Origin: DYJB01 sp963777165
Lineage (GTDB): Bacteria; Chloroflexota; Anaerolineae; Anaerolineales; E44-bin32
Length of the DNA: 54,929 bases
Assembly: GCA_963777165.1 (NCBI GenBank)
Contig: CAVZPO010000016.1
Coordinates: forward strand, 1 to 54,929
Reading direction: 5' to 3'
The position numbers and the translations under genes are program-made. Below the pieces are notes generated by a model. That model was not told the DNA's origin. It worked only from the letters and a program-made list of their open reading frames with translations, and ran no database searches. The first letter of the stretch is position 1, and every line of letters begins with the position of its first letter. This document shows positions 10,405 through 22,245 of this stretch, in pieces.

Positions 10405-10801
10405 ATGACGCGGACCAACTCATCCTTCCATCCACTGCTTCGACCACTTGTCTGGCTGTTCGTTCCCGGCCTGATGGCGGCCGTACTGGCCATTACGGCC
10501 TTCGCCTCGGATGATCCCGGGCTGGCAGCCATTGGCGGGGAAGGTGCCGGCAGCATCAGCGGCTACATGGTCAGCGACATCCATTACCGGCTCGACAGAA
10601 GCCGATCCCGGCCTCATCCGCGCCGTCTCCTTCGACGTGCTCGGCGGCGACGGGCAGACCAGGCCGACGACCGTCGGCGTCACGCTCGGACACGGGCAGC
10701 CCACCTCGACTTGTTGGGCGACCGACGGCAACAAGTGGACCTGCCCGGTGTCGTTCCCGGTCGCTGATGCATCGGCACTGAGCGTGGTAGCCACCAGCTA
10801 G
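10405..10801 (+). CDS. Small exported protein of unknown function, frameshifted
   Basis: The first frame starts at ATG 10405 and has an N-terminal hydrophobic signal or anchor (about residues 12-33, LVWLFVPGLMAAVLAITAFA), then GEGAGSISGYMVSDIHYRLD. Near 10601 the sense passes to the next frame, which continues EADPGLIRAVSFDVLGGD and ends CPVSFPVADASALSVVATS before a stop at 10801. The combined product is about 131 residues, with two cysteines (CWATDGNKWTC) that could form a small disulfide loop. No family is recognised. It is a short secreted beta-rich protein at best. It lies downstream of the 11-bp repeat array, which may control it. Confidence 0.55.
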
Positions 10802-11079
10802 TCACACTTCTTCCTGCACCCGCAGGCAACATACCCAACGGTTGTATACTCCTCTCAGGGAGTGCATCGCGCGGCAACCGACCGCACATTGGCCTGCATC
10901 TCTGCTCCCTTCCCGGATTTCCGGGGTTGCGATCCCGGCGACCCGCTGCACAACCCCTGGCGGACGGGGGCCCGCCAGGTTCACTTCAGCATCGTCCGGG
11001 CCCCGGGGCGCTTCCGCTCGCAGATCGACCCCGACCGGATCACGCCTGATCTCCCGCACCGAGGCATGCGGCTGCACCC

Positions 11080-14000
11080 TTGAGTGACCCGCTTCGCGTC
11101 CTTGTACTCAGCCACCGACCTGGGACTCCGGCCCTGCTGGAAGCCGAGATTCGTCGCGCCGGCTACGCCCCGACGATCGAGACGGCTTCGAATAAGACCG
11201 AATTCCTGCGCGCCCTGGACTTGCAGGTGGACGTCATCCTGGCGGAAGCCGGCGTGCCGCGCTTCCCGTTGCAGGAAGCCCTGCGGCTGCTGCAGGCCAA
11301 GGGACATGACACACCCGTGCTGGCGTTGGCCGACCCGTCTGAGGAATCCGCCGGCGTGGAAGCAATGCGCCACGGTGCTGCCGACTACCTGCTCACCGAC
11401 CGTCTGGCCCGCCTCGGACCGGCGGTGGCGACGGCGCTCGATCGTCGGCGGCTCGAGCAAGGCCGGCTGCAGGCAGAGGCGCAGCCGATACGGGCGGAGC
11501 CGTTGTTCGTCGCCTGGTTTGAGAACTCGCCGTTCGGGTTGAGCCTGACCGAGGCCGACGGCGCGCTGCTGCAGGTGAACCCCGCCTTGCTGCGATTGTG
11601 CGGCTTTGGGTCCGGCGCCATGCCCCGGCTGCGCAACATCGCGCGGTTGTTCGAATCACCCGATGCCGTGCACCGCATCCTGCGCGGACTGAAGGACGCC
11701 CGGACTCCGCATCAATCGACACTCCACCTCAAGCTGTCCGAGGAGGGCACGCGCGAGGCGCTGGTTACGGCTGTCCCGATTCATACGCCCGAAGGCGAAC
11801 GCGTGTTGTGGACGGTCGAGGACGTCGCCGACTGGGTCCAGGCCGAGCGCTCCCTCCAGGAGAGCCGCGCCGAGCTGGCCGAGCTGTTCGCTGCGGCGCT
11901 CGACGGCATCCTGACGCTCGATGAAGCGCAGCACATCCTGCTGCTCAACCCGGCGGCGGAGCGCATCTTCGGGCTCTCGGCCGACCAACTGATCGGCCGC
12001 CCGGCGTCCGATGTCCTCCTGCTCGATCAGCTCGAACCGGAACCTTATCGCGGCGCACCGGCGCGGGCCGAACAGCGCGCCGGTCGACTGCCCACGGGCG
12101 GAGCGGTGGTGCGGGCGCGGCGCGCCGATCAGCAGGAATTCCCGGCCGAAGTCATGGTCTCCCGTTTCCGTTTCCGTGGCACCGAGCGCTACGTCGTCCT
12201 GGTGCGCGATATCACCGAGCGCAAGGCCGCCGAGGACGCGCTGCGCGAGTCGGAGGCCAGCTACCGGGGCATCTTCGAGGGCGTGCAAGACGCCATCATG
12301 GTCCAGGGACTCGACCGTGAGATCCTGGACTTCAACCAACGTGCCTGTGAGATGTACGGCTACACGCGCGAGCAGTTGCTGACCATGAAGATCGCCGATC
12401 TTGTCCCCCCGGGCCACGTCGTGATGTCCATCCAGGATATGCTCGAGGCCAGCCGCGGTGGTCGGCTGATCGAGACCACCGACCGCCGCGCGGACGGGCA
12501 TGCATTTCCTGCCCAGCTCTCCGCCAGCTTGCATACTCTGGGCGGGAAGCCGCGCGTGCTGGTCGTGGTGCGCGATATCACCGAGGCCAAACTCGCCGAG
12601 GAGGAGATCCGCCGCCGCGCCGCCCACCTCGAGGCCCTCAATACCATCATCGCTGCCGCGGCCACGCCGGGCGACGCCCGCAGCCTGCTCCTGGTCACGC
12701 TCGAACACACGCTGCATGCCCTGGGGCTCACGGTCGGCTGTGCCTGGGCCGGGGACGACTGGGTGAGCGAGGGCCTTGCGGAAGGTCGCGATCCCGCCCG
12801 CCTGTACCGCGCGCAGTCCGGCCTGATCGACGCACATGGCTTCACGGCCGTCACGGATTGGTCGGCGGTCCCCGCTGATTCTGCCCTGTTCCCCGTGGCC
12901 CGCGACTCGCTGGCCGACGGCCTGCTCTCCTCGCTGACCGTCCCGATCCCGATGGTCGACCGGGTGATCGGCGGGATGAGCGTCGCCTCCTCCGAGCCGC
13001 ACGTCTGGACGGAAGAGGAGACCACGTTGGTGCAGGCCGTCGCCCACCAGATCGGCGGCGCCGTCCACCGCCTGCAACTCCTGCACTGGACGCAGGGCCA
13101 GGCGCGCCAGCTGCAGACGATCCTGGACAGCGCGCCGGAAGGCTTCCTGGTGCTCGACGGCACGCGCCGCGTGCGCACGGTCAACCCGCTGGCCGAGGAG
13201 TACCTGCAGCCGCTGGCGTCCTTCGACGACGACGGCGCACTGGCGATGCTCGGCGGCCGCCCGCTGAGCAGCCTGCTCGCCCCCGGAGCCGATGGCCGGC
13301 TGCACCAGATCACGTCCTCCGACCGCCCGCCGCGCGTCTTCGACGTACAGATCAGCCCGATCCTGCTCGACCTGGAGACCCAGGGCTGGGTGATCACGCT
13401 GCGCGAGGTGACCGAGCAGCACCGCCTGCTGCAGGAGGCCGAGCAGCACCGCAACCTGGCTGCCATCGGCCGCATGGCCGCCGGCATCGCTCACGACTTC
13501 AACAACCTGCTCGGACCGATCCTGCTCCACACCGAGATGCTCCGCCGGGACGCCTCCCTCACGGACCGGGTCCGCACCCGCCTGGGAACGATCCAGGAGC
13601 AGGCCCAGCGCGCCGCCGGCCTGGTGCAGCAGATCCTCGACTTCAGCCGGCGAACGATCATGGAGCGCCGGCCCATCGAGCTCGGTGGATTCCTCGAAGG
13701 TCTGATGACGCTGCTCCACCGGACTGTGCCCGAGAACATCAAGATCTCGTTCTCGCGCGAGGGGGACGCGTTCCCGGTGCGGGCGGACTCCGGCCGGCTG
13801 CAGCAGGCTTTGCTCAACCTGGCCGCAAACGCCCGTGACGCTATGCCCGACGGCGGGGAGCTGCGGATCAGCCTGGCCAAGATCAGCCTCCCATCCGGCG
13901 CACCGCCGCCGCTGCCCGATATGCAGCCCGGAACCTGGATGCGGCTTACGGTTGAGGACACCGGCTCAGGCATACCCGAGGCCGACCTGCCTTTCGTGTT

Positions 14001-14577
14001 CGAGCCGTTCTTCTCCACCAAAGGGGCTGAGGGCACCGGCCTCGGACTGGCCCAGGTCTTCGGCATCGTGCGCCAGCATGACGGCTACATCCTGGCCGAA
14101 AGCGTGGCGGGCGCCGGTTCGCGGTTCACGATCTATCTGCCGCTTGAAACCGGGGAGATCGTCGAGCCCGCGCTGCCCGAGCTCGAACCGCTCCAGCAGG
14201 GGCAGGGTGAAACCATCCTTGTGGTGGAGGACAACGTCGCCACGCGACAGGCGTTGTGCGAGATCCTCGAAATGCTGAACTACTGCACGATCGAGGCCGA
14301 GAACGGCCGCCGGGCACTCGAGGTGCTGGAGTCGCGCCGCGACATCGCACTGGTCATCTCGGACATGGTCATGCCCGAGATGGGCGGCAAGGCACTCCAC
14401 GAGCTTCTGGCCGCCAGCTACCCGGCAGTCAAAGTCATCCTGATGACCGGGTACCCCCTGGGCGAGGACGATCGCGCCCTGCTCACGCGTAAGGGTGTGA
14501 TCTGGCTCGGCAAACCCGTCGGGCCGGAGATGCTGGCGCAGGTGATCCACCGCACGCTGACGCCCGGCCGAGCCTAG
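11080..14577 (+). CDS. Hybrid histidine kinase with degenerate N-terminal receiver: pseudoREC-PAS(x3)-GAF-PAS-HisKA-HATPase-REC
   Basis: This intact 1165-aa soluble kinase starts at TTG 11080 in the frame MSDPLRVLVLS; no in-frame ATG is better placed. The N-terminal receiver-like domain (1-120) has lost every catalytic position: S11/H12 for the acid pair, E56 for the phospho-Asp, A84 for Ser/Thr and T106 for Lys. PAS domains follow at about 145-250, 262-385 and 390-505, then GAF at about 515-670 and PAS at about 675-790. The H-box is GIAHDFNNLL with His805 (the NtrB/HATPase-hybrid type). HATPase is at about 905-1025. The C-terminal receiver has D1095 (VISDMVMPEMGG). Phosphate should therefore run from His805 to D1095 and perhaps on to the receiver gene at 14872. 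The 278 bp in front contain a possible TATACT -10 near 10849. Confidence 0.93.
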   Translation: MSDPLRVLVLSHRPGTPALLEAEIRRAGYAPTIETASNKTEFLRALDLQVDVILAEAGVPRFPLQEALRLLQAKGHDTPVLALADPSEESAGVEAMRHGAADYLLTDRLARLGPAVATALDRRRLEQGRLQAEAQPIRAEPLFVAWFENSPFGLSLTEADGALLQVNPALLRLCGFGSGAMPRLRNIARLFESPDAVHRILRGLKDARTPHQSTLHLKLSEEGTREALVTAVPIHTPEGERVLWTVEDVADWVQAERSLQESRAELAELFAAALDGILTLDEAQHILLLNPAAERIFGLSADQLIGRPASDVLLLDQLEPEPYRGAPARAEQRAGRLPTGGAVVRARRADQQEFPAEVMVSRFRFRGTERYVVLVRDITERKAAEDALRESEASYRGIFEGVQDAIMVQGLDREILDFNQRACEMYGYTREQLLTMKIADLVPPGHVVMSIQDMLEASRGGRLIETTDRRADGHAFPAQLSASLHTLGGKPRVLVVVRDITEAKLAEEEIRRRAAHLEALNTIIAAAATPGDARSLLLVTLEHTLHALGLTVGCAWAGDDWVSEGLAEGRDPARLYRAQSGLIDAHGFTAVTDWSAVPADSALFPVARDSLADGLLSSLTVPIPMVDRVIGGMSVASSEPHVWTEEETTLVQAVAHQIGGAVHRLQLLHWTQGQARQLQTILDSAPEGFLVLDGTRRVRTVNPLAEEYLQPLASFDDDGALAMLGGRPLSSLLAPGADGRLHQITSSDRPPRVFDVQISPILLDLETQGWVITLREVTEQHRLLQEAEQHRNLAAIGRMAAGIAHDFNNLLGPILLHTEMLRRDASLTDRVRTRLGTIQEQAQRAAGLVQQILDFSRRTIMERRPIELGGFLEGLMTLLHRTVPENIKISFSREGDAFPVRADSGRLQQALLNLAANARDAMPDGGELRISLAKISLPSGAPPPLPDMQPGTWMRLTVEDTGSGIPEADLPFVFEPFFSTKGAEGTGLGLAQVFGIVRQHDGYILAESVAGAGSRFTIYLPLETGEIVEPALPELEPLQQGQGETILVVEDNVATRQALCEILEMLNYCTIEAENGRRALEVLESRRDIALVISDMVMPEMGGKALHELLAASYPAVKVILMTGYPLGEDDRALLTRKGVIWLGKPVGPEMLAQVIHRTLTPGRA

Positions 14578-14697
14578 CCTCCGCTTTCGCAGCCTCCCTT
14601 CCAGCCATCCCTCCCGCCCAAGCTGAACCCGCCGCCGTCGTCCCCATTCCCCTGTCCCGCAAGCAAGCGGCACCCGAACATCTAGCGTCTGTTGCGT

Positions 14698-14720
14698 AGA
14701 TGCCGCCACATATGGCATCT
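14698..14720. promoter_or_regulatory. Inverted repeat upstream of a receiver gene
   Basis: AGATGCC (14698-14704) and its exact complement GGCATCT (14714-14720) flank a 9-base spacer in the 294-bp interval between the hybrid kinase and the receiver gene. The spacing fits a dimeric repressor or activator site at least as well as a hairpin. There is no T-tract, so it is not a good terminator. A second small stem-loop (GGCGGC, TT, GCCGCC) sits at 14751-14764. Neither has a recognised identity. Confidence 0.3.
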
Positions 14721-14871
14721 GGACTATGGGAAGGCGGCTGGCACCTTTCAGGCGGCTTGCCGCCGACGGGGGTCTTCCAGGCAAGGGAAACCTCACCGTA
14801 GGGCCTGAGGCGCTCTCCCCGATCTATGATGTGTGCAGTGAACCCCGGATAGATGGGGAAGGAGCGAGGCG

Positions 14872-15306
14872 ATGAATACAAACCAGCACACAGGCACGAT
14901 CCTGGTCGTCGACGATGAGCGAGCCTACCGCGACGCCGTTGCCGACGTCCTGCGCAGCCAGGGCTATACGGTGCTCAAGGCCGGCTCGGCAGACGAGGCG
15001 CTCAAGGTGCTCGACCTGACCACGCCCGAACTGATCCTGCTGGACGTGATGATGCCGGAGGTCGACGGTCTGACGCTGCTCCGCCAGCTGGCCTCCGAGC
15101 CGCGGTTTCTGGCTGTGCCGCTGGTCATGGCCAGCGCCAAGGCCATGCCGACCGATCGCTGGACGGCCTGGGAGCGCGGCGCCAGCGCCTATCTGGCCAA
15201 GCCGTTCACCTTCGAGGAAATCACCTCACTCGTTGAACACCTGCTGACACCGCCTGAATCCGAAATGGTGCCGTTTGAGATGGCCGAGCGGATGGCTGCC
15301 AACTAA
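14872..15306 (+). CDS. Single-domain response regulator (CheY-like receiver)
   Basis: This 144-aa receiver has acid residues D14/D15 (ILVVDDE), phosphoacceptor D58 (LILLDVMMPEVDG), the SAKAMP segment at the switch position and a conserved Lys in YLAKPF. There is no output domain; a short C-terminal tail follows alpha-5. The start ATG has AAGGAGCGAGG in front. It is a close paralogue of the receiver at 48723-49187, sharing the DVMMPE, DGLTLL, PRFL and VPLVM.SAKAMP blocks. Its position directly behind a hybrid kinase makes it the likely next phosphate acceptor. Confidence 0.92.
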   Translation: MNTNQHTGTILVVDDERAYRDAVADVLRSQGYTVLKAGSADEALKVLDLTTPELILLDVMMPEVDGLTLLRQLASEPRFLAVPLVMASAKAMPTDRWTAWERGASAYLAKPFTFEEITSLVEHLLTPPESEMVPFEMAERMAAN

Positions 15307-15520
15307 GAGGGGGACCCATCGCCCCAGCCGGCTTCGCCATCAACTCCCGGGCCACCTTCTTTCGAACGCACAAGCTACGCTCATCCCTGATCCTCTCTGC
15401 GGTCTCCCTTGTTGGTCCACTCCATGATCCTCATCGCCGCCCGACCTCCAGCTTGCAGGCTGCGCAGAGCCTGCACGATTCATAGAAAACTCTTACAGAC
15501 GGCCTCAGGGGGCCTTGGGC

Positions 15521-15526
15521 TATAAT
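15521..15526 (+). promoter_or_regulatory. Likely -10 element of the clpC promoter
   Basis: A consensus TATAAT lies 44 bases before the clpC start codon, giving a leader of about 38 nt. A TTACAG hexamer is at 15493-15498, but the 22-bp spacing is too long for a standard -35. The spacer contains GGCC, TCAGGG, GGCC. No CIRCE or CtsR-type operator is evident. Confidence 0.5.
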
Positions 15527-15570
15527 CCCAGACAGACATGCCCGGGTGGACATGTTGAAGGAAGGCTCCC

Positions 15571-18057
<2,487 letters not shown>

Positions 18058-18075
18058 CCGCACCCTGAGAATCAA

Positions 18076-18106
18076 CCGGGCGCCCTCAAGGGCGCCCGGT
18101 TTCGTT
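18076..18106 (+). terminator. Rho-independent terminator of clpC
   Basis: CCGGGCGCCCT (18076-18086) and AGGGCGCCCGG (18089-18099) form an 11-bp GC-rich inverted repeat around CA, followed by TTTCGTTT. It lies 19 bases after the clpC stop and between convergent genes, so it may also limit transcription arriving from the pirin side. Confidence 0.88.
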
Positions 18107-18125
18107 TGCGGCGTGGCTTGCAAAT

Positions 18126-18996
18126 CTAGATGGCTGATTCGACGACGAACGTCCCGCTGCGCAGCTCGGCCAGCGTCTGGCGGATCTCGGCCTCGGTGTT
18201 CATCACGAACGGCCCGTAGGGCACGATCGGTTCGCCAATCGGCGCCCCGGCCATCAGCATGAACCGCACTCCCGCAGGAGAAGGCGGCCCGCACCTCCAG
18301 CGCCTCACCCTGACCAAAGACGACCATGCGAGGCGCCTGGACTGGAGTCCCTTCGCCAGCGGCGCTGAGGCCGAAAGTGCCTTCGCCATCGAACACATAG
18401 GCCACCGCCATGTGCGTTTCCGGGACTGGCAGTTGGAAGGTGGCGCCTGCCTCGAGCGTCACATCGATGTAGATCGGGCGGGCGGCGATTTCGGTCACCG
18501 GACCCCTTACGCCCTCATACGTGCCGGCGACGACCCTGACCTGCGCCCCGTCCTTGTGGATCGCGGGGATGCTGTCGGCGGAGATCTCCTGATAGCGGGG
18601 CGCGCCCATCTTCTCCGCCGCCGGCAGGTTGACCCACAACTGGAACCCGTTCACCCGGCCGCTCGGTCCACGGCGCGGCATCTCCTCGTGCAGAATCCCC
18701 CGCCCACTGGTCATCCACTGGACATCGCCCGGGCCGATGACGCCGGCATTCCCCAGGCTGTCGCGGTGGCGGACGTTTCCCTCGAGCATGTAGGTGACCG
18801 TCTCGATTCCGCGGTGTGGGTGGGTGGGGAACCCGAGGATCGGGCCTTCCACAGGATCGTTGAAGGCGAAGTGATCAAACAGCAGGAACGGATCGAACGG
18901 GTTCGCACGATTCGGACCGAACGATCGCCGCAGCAAGACGCCGGCGCCCTCGATGACCATTTGCGGCTCAATGACCTGGACGACGTGTCGCATCAT
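18126..18996 (-). CDS. Pirin family protein, frameshifted
   Basis: A bicupin of the pirin family. The N-cupin has RSFGPNR, LLFDHFAFN, FPTHPHRGIETVTYMLEG and GRGILHEEMP, supplying the usual metal ligands (two His of HPH, then His and Glu of HEE). The C-terminal cupin follows, with HMAVAYVFDGEG. Near 18276 the frame changes by one base: EVRAAF gives way to SPAGVRFMLMAGAP, which continues IGEPIVPYGPFVMNT to the stop at 18126, a typical pirin C-terminus. The start is one of two ATGs at 18996/18993 (MMRHVVQVI); the open frame extends further but without pirin similarity. Pirins act as iron-binding regulators or quercetinase-like dioxygenases; the role here is unknown. It is about 80 bp downstream of the YceI gene. 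Confidence 0.85.
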
Positions 18997-19075
18997 CGGC
19001 GTTGGTCCGCCCGCTCTCTCCGGGATATAGACAGGATTCGTCTGGATTATAACCGGTCCCAGAAGGCGAGGAGAG

Positions 19076-19880
19076 TCAACGGAGTCTTTCGGCGACAAAG
19101 ACGAAGCGCAGCCGGACCTCGGCGTCCACTTCGGCGACGCCCGGGACTTCCGGGATCGTCAGGCCGAAATCCGAACGCAGGATGGTGGCTTCCGCCCGCC
19201 CCAACAGCCGCTCTGAAGACTGAACCTCCAGCGTCACGGCGAAGGTGACCGGACGGGTGACATCACGGATCGTCAGATCCCCGGTGACTTCGAAGGCGAG
19301 TTCGTCGCCGACTTTGGCCGCCGCCGGGAGGCCGGTGGTGGTCGTCGGATTGAAGACAATCTCGGGATACCGATCGGCCTGAAGGATGAAGGCCCTCAAG
19401 GTGCTGTCGCGCAGTTCGTCATCGGTGACGAAGCTGCCGGCGTCGATCCGGATCGGGCCGATCTTCGCCTGGTCGGCGTTCGCCGGATTGACATCGACCG
19501 TTCCGCTCACGCCCCTGGATCACTCCCACCACCCGATTCGGGGAATTCCCCAAGCGCTCACCGATGAAGAAGCGCGCCGCCGACTCCGCCGCCACGATCA
19601 CGAAAGTCCCCGGGCCGGCCTCGACGATCGTCGGCGTCGGTTCCGGATCAGCCTGCGCCGACGGTGTGGAGACGACAGTGGCTGTCACCTCGGTCGGGGT
19701 CGGCTCGACCTGCGTCGGCTCCGGCGCAGCGGCACACCCGGCCAGGGCCAGCATGGGCACGCACAGCCCCAGCACCAGGTTCCGCCCGCGCCCCGAGGCG
19801 ATCCGCCTTCGACGGCGCACCCCATCGACTCCATCAGATGCCACATGGCCCCGGGCGCTTCCGCAGAGTAGTTGTGTCAT
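19076..19880 (-). CDS. YceI-like lipoprotein, frameshifted
   Basis: The first frame gives a signal with lipobox LALAGC, then a Pro/Thr linker (PEPTQVEPTPTEV) and the YceI-like start FVIVAAESAARFFIGERL...RVVGVIQG. At about 19513, in a GGGGC run, the frame shifts and continues VSGTVDVNPANADQ...DLTIRDVTRPVTFAVTLE to a normal YceI C-terminus at 19076. YceI proteins are lipocalin-like barrels that bind isoprenoid or other lipids. The start at 19880 is uncertain; a GTG at 19820 is an alternative. The lipobox predicts an exported, membrane-anchored protein. It sits in the same direction as recN (100-bp gap) and pirin. Confidence 0.8.
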
Positions 19881-19980
19881 CGGAGAGACCTTGCGTCCGG
19901 CATCGGGAGATGGGGGGCCGCGGGGCCGCGGGGTGGCTCGGCTCGGCCAACGCCGAACCGCACCAGCGGATGGCCCAAGC

Positions 19981-21709
19981 TCAACGTAAGTCCTTCGACG
20001 CCTGGGCGGCCTGTACCAGTTCCGCCGCGCTCAGCCGATTCGAACTCGCTGTCTCCGCCCAGCATCTGGGCCAGTTCCGCCACGCGTTCGTCGCCCACGA
20101 CCGTTCGCACCTGGGTGGTCGTCCGGCCGCGGCTGGCGTGCTTCTCCACCCGGTAATGCTGATCGGCATAGGCCGCCAGCTGGGGCAGGTGCGTGACGCA
20201 CAGCACCTGGTGCCCGCGCGCCAGCCCCCGCAGCTTGGCGCCCACTACCGCACCGACGCGCCCGCCGATGCCCTGATCGATCTCGTCGAAGATCAGCGTG
20301 GGCGTTCGATCGGCCTTCGCCAAGACCCCCTTCAATCCCAACATCAACCGCGAGGTTTCGCCCCCGGAGGCGATCTTGGCCAGCGGCTTCAGCCCCTCCC
20401 CGGGGTTCGGTGCCACCAGGAACTCGATGCGATCGAGCCCCGTCGGGCCGAACCCAAGCCGCTTCTCGCCCACAATCGCACCCTGCGGCGAGTCCTCCCA
20501 GCGCACATCAACCCCGAATCGCGCTCCCGACATGCGCAGATCGTTGAGCTCCAACTCGATGCCCTTGGCCAGGCGTTCGCCCGCTTTGCGCCGCGATTCG
20601 CTCAGCCGCCCTCCGATTTCGCCCAGCGCGGCCAACAACTCAGCCTCTCGCCGCCCCAGCTCCTGCAATCGTTCATCGGCATGGGCAATGGCGTCCAGTT
20701 CCCGGCGAGCGCTCTCGCCGTGGGCCAACACTGCCTCAAGCGATGCTCCGTATTTGCGCTGCAGGTTGCGCAGGAGCGTGAGCCGTTCCTCCACTTCGTC
20801 GAGCCGGCGCGGGTTGAACTCGATCGCCTCTCGGTACAGCCTGAGCCGGCGGGAGATCTCCGCCGCTTGCTCCTCGAGCGCCTGTGCCTCGGCCTGCAGC
20901 CCGGCGAGGCCTGCGTCGACGCGGGCCAGGGCGGCCAGCGCTTCGGCGGCTTCCCCGAGCAGGTCGATCGCCGTCGGCCGCTCCTCCACCGGCTCATCCA
21001 GGGCGGCGAGTGCCTGCTCGGCCAGACGGGCCAGTTGCTCGGCGTTCGCCAGCCGCGTGCGGTCCTCCAGCAGCGTCACCTCTTCGCCGGGCTTCAGCCG
21101 TGCCGCCTCGATCTCATTGATCTGGAAGGCCAGCATGTCGGAGCGTCGCGCGGCCTCCGCCTCGCTCACGCGCAGCGACTCCAGCTCCGCCCGCACGGCC
21201 GTCATCTGCTTGTAGGCGGCGCCGAATTCGCCGCGCAGCGTCTCGTTCCGCGCATGGCGATCCAGCAGGTTCAAGTGCTCACGGACGCGCAGCAGGCTGA
21301 GGTGCTCCGACTGACCGTGCACGTCGACCAGAAACTCGCCCAGCTCGCGCAGCAGCGCCAGGCCTACGCTCCGGCCGTTGACCCGGCAGACGTTGCGGCC
21401 TTCACTGCGCACCTCGCGCCCCAGGGTCAGGAACGTCGGATCGTCGAGCAGTCCCTCCCGTTCGAGCACAGCGCGCACTTCCCCGGCGACGGCCTCATCC
21501 AGGCGGAAGACCCCTTCGATCAGGGCCGCGGTCGCCCCGGTCCGAATCATCGAGCTCTCGGCTCTGCCGCCCAGCAGGAGCTCCACGGCGTCGATGATGA
21601 TCGACTTGCCTGCGCCGGTCTCGCCGGTGAAGACGACGAAGCCCGGGCCAAACTCCAGGCCCAGGTCGTCGATGATGGCGAAATCTCGGATGCGCAGGTC
21701 GGTCAGCAT
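19981..21709 (-). CDS. recN: DNA repair protein RecN, C-terminally frameshifted
   Basis: An SMC-like ATPase of double-strand break repair. Walker A is FTGETGAGKS (27-36), in the usual N-terminal position after LRIRDFAIIDDL. Two coiled-coil segments rich in Glu, Ala, Arg and Leu flank the centre. The C-terminal lobe has the signature region FASGGETSRLMLGLK-type (here IASGGETSRLMLGLKG), then Walker B LIFDEIDQGIGG and THLPQLAAYAD. Near 20027 one base is gained or lost: the frame passes from GGDSEFESA to AAELVQAAQASKDLR and stops at 19981, a normal RecN ending. Only the last 15 or so residues are affected. The start ATG 21709 overlaps the stop of the preceding gene (TGATG). Confidence 0.92.
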
Positions 21710-22245
21710 CAGAGGCGGATGCCGCGCAGGCGGTAATACAACGCGCTGAGCAGCAGCCCTCCGGTCACCAGCGGGTAGGCAATACTCAACAAAACGCCGC
21801 CCAGGACTTCGAGGCCTCCGCCGTTGGACAGCGACACGATCACGAGCGCCACGGCGGGCACCAGCGTCGGCAAGATCCCCACGGCGCCGGCCAGGGCCGC
21901 CACCAACGGCAGCCGCCGGCCGCGACGGCGCCGTGTGGCCATTCGCACCACTTCGGCCACTGCCCCGCCGGCGATCGGCGCAACGAAGAATCCCCAGAAG
22001 CCGAGGATGTTCAGCACGGCGACGCACACGCCCGCTCCTACCGCCGAGAGCACGGCCGCCACAACGAAGTCCACCGGCTGCGCTGTTTCGAATACCGACT
22101 GCTGGCCGCGCACGCATTCCTTGCAGCGGTATCCGACGGGCGTCAGCACCGCGCACTTGGTGCAGATCGGTTTCTCGCAGCGATTGCAGCGCAGCGTCGT
22201 CTCGCGGTCGGGATGGTTGGCACAGCGCAGGACGGCGTCGGTCAT
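21709..22245 (-). CDS. B-box zinc finger membrane protein
   Basis: A 178-aa protein with an N-terminal B-box-like zinc ribbon: C8, H11, C20, C23, C28, C31, C41 and C44 in CANHPDRETTLRCNRCEKPIC...YRCKECV. Three or four membrane segments follow (about 58-95, 108-135 and 145-168), with an Arg-rich loop RRRRGRR between them. Similar small zinc-finger/membrane proteins of unknown role occur in Chloroflexota. The start ATG 22245 overlaps the nadK stop (TGATG) and its own stop overlaps the recN start, so nadK, this gene and recN are translationally linked. The cytosolic finger could mediate protein or nucleic acid contact; no activity can be assigned. Confidence 0.82.
   Translation of the reverse strand: MTDAVLRCANHPDRETTLRCNRCEKPICTKCAVLTPVGYRCKECVRGQQSVFETAQPVDFVVAAVLSAVGAGVCVAVLNILGFWGFFVAPIAGGAVAEVVRMATRRRRGRRLPLVAALAGAVGILPTLVPAVALVIVSLSNGGGLEVLGGVLLSIAYPLVTGGLLLSALYYRLRGIRL

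Noticed and set aside
11656..13719. 687-codon minus-strand frame opposite the hybrid kinase
   Set aside because: Composition (His, Arg, Gln, Gly) is typical of antisense shadow; the plus-strand frame has full kinase domains.
15490..15570. CIRCE or CtsR heat-shock operator before clpC
   Set aside because: No TTAGCACTC inverted repeat or CtsR-type heptad is present; only a -10 and a small GGCC repeat.
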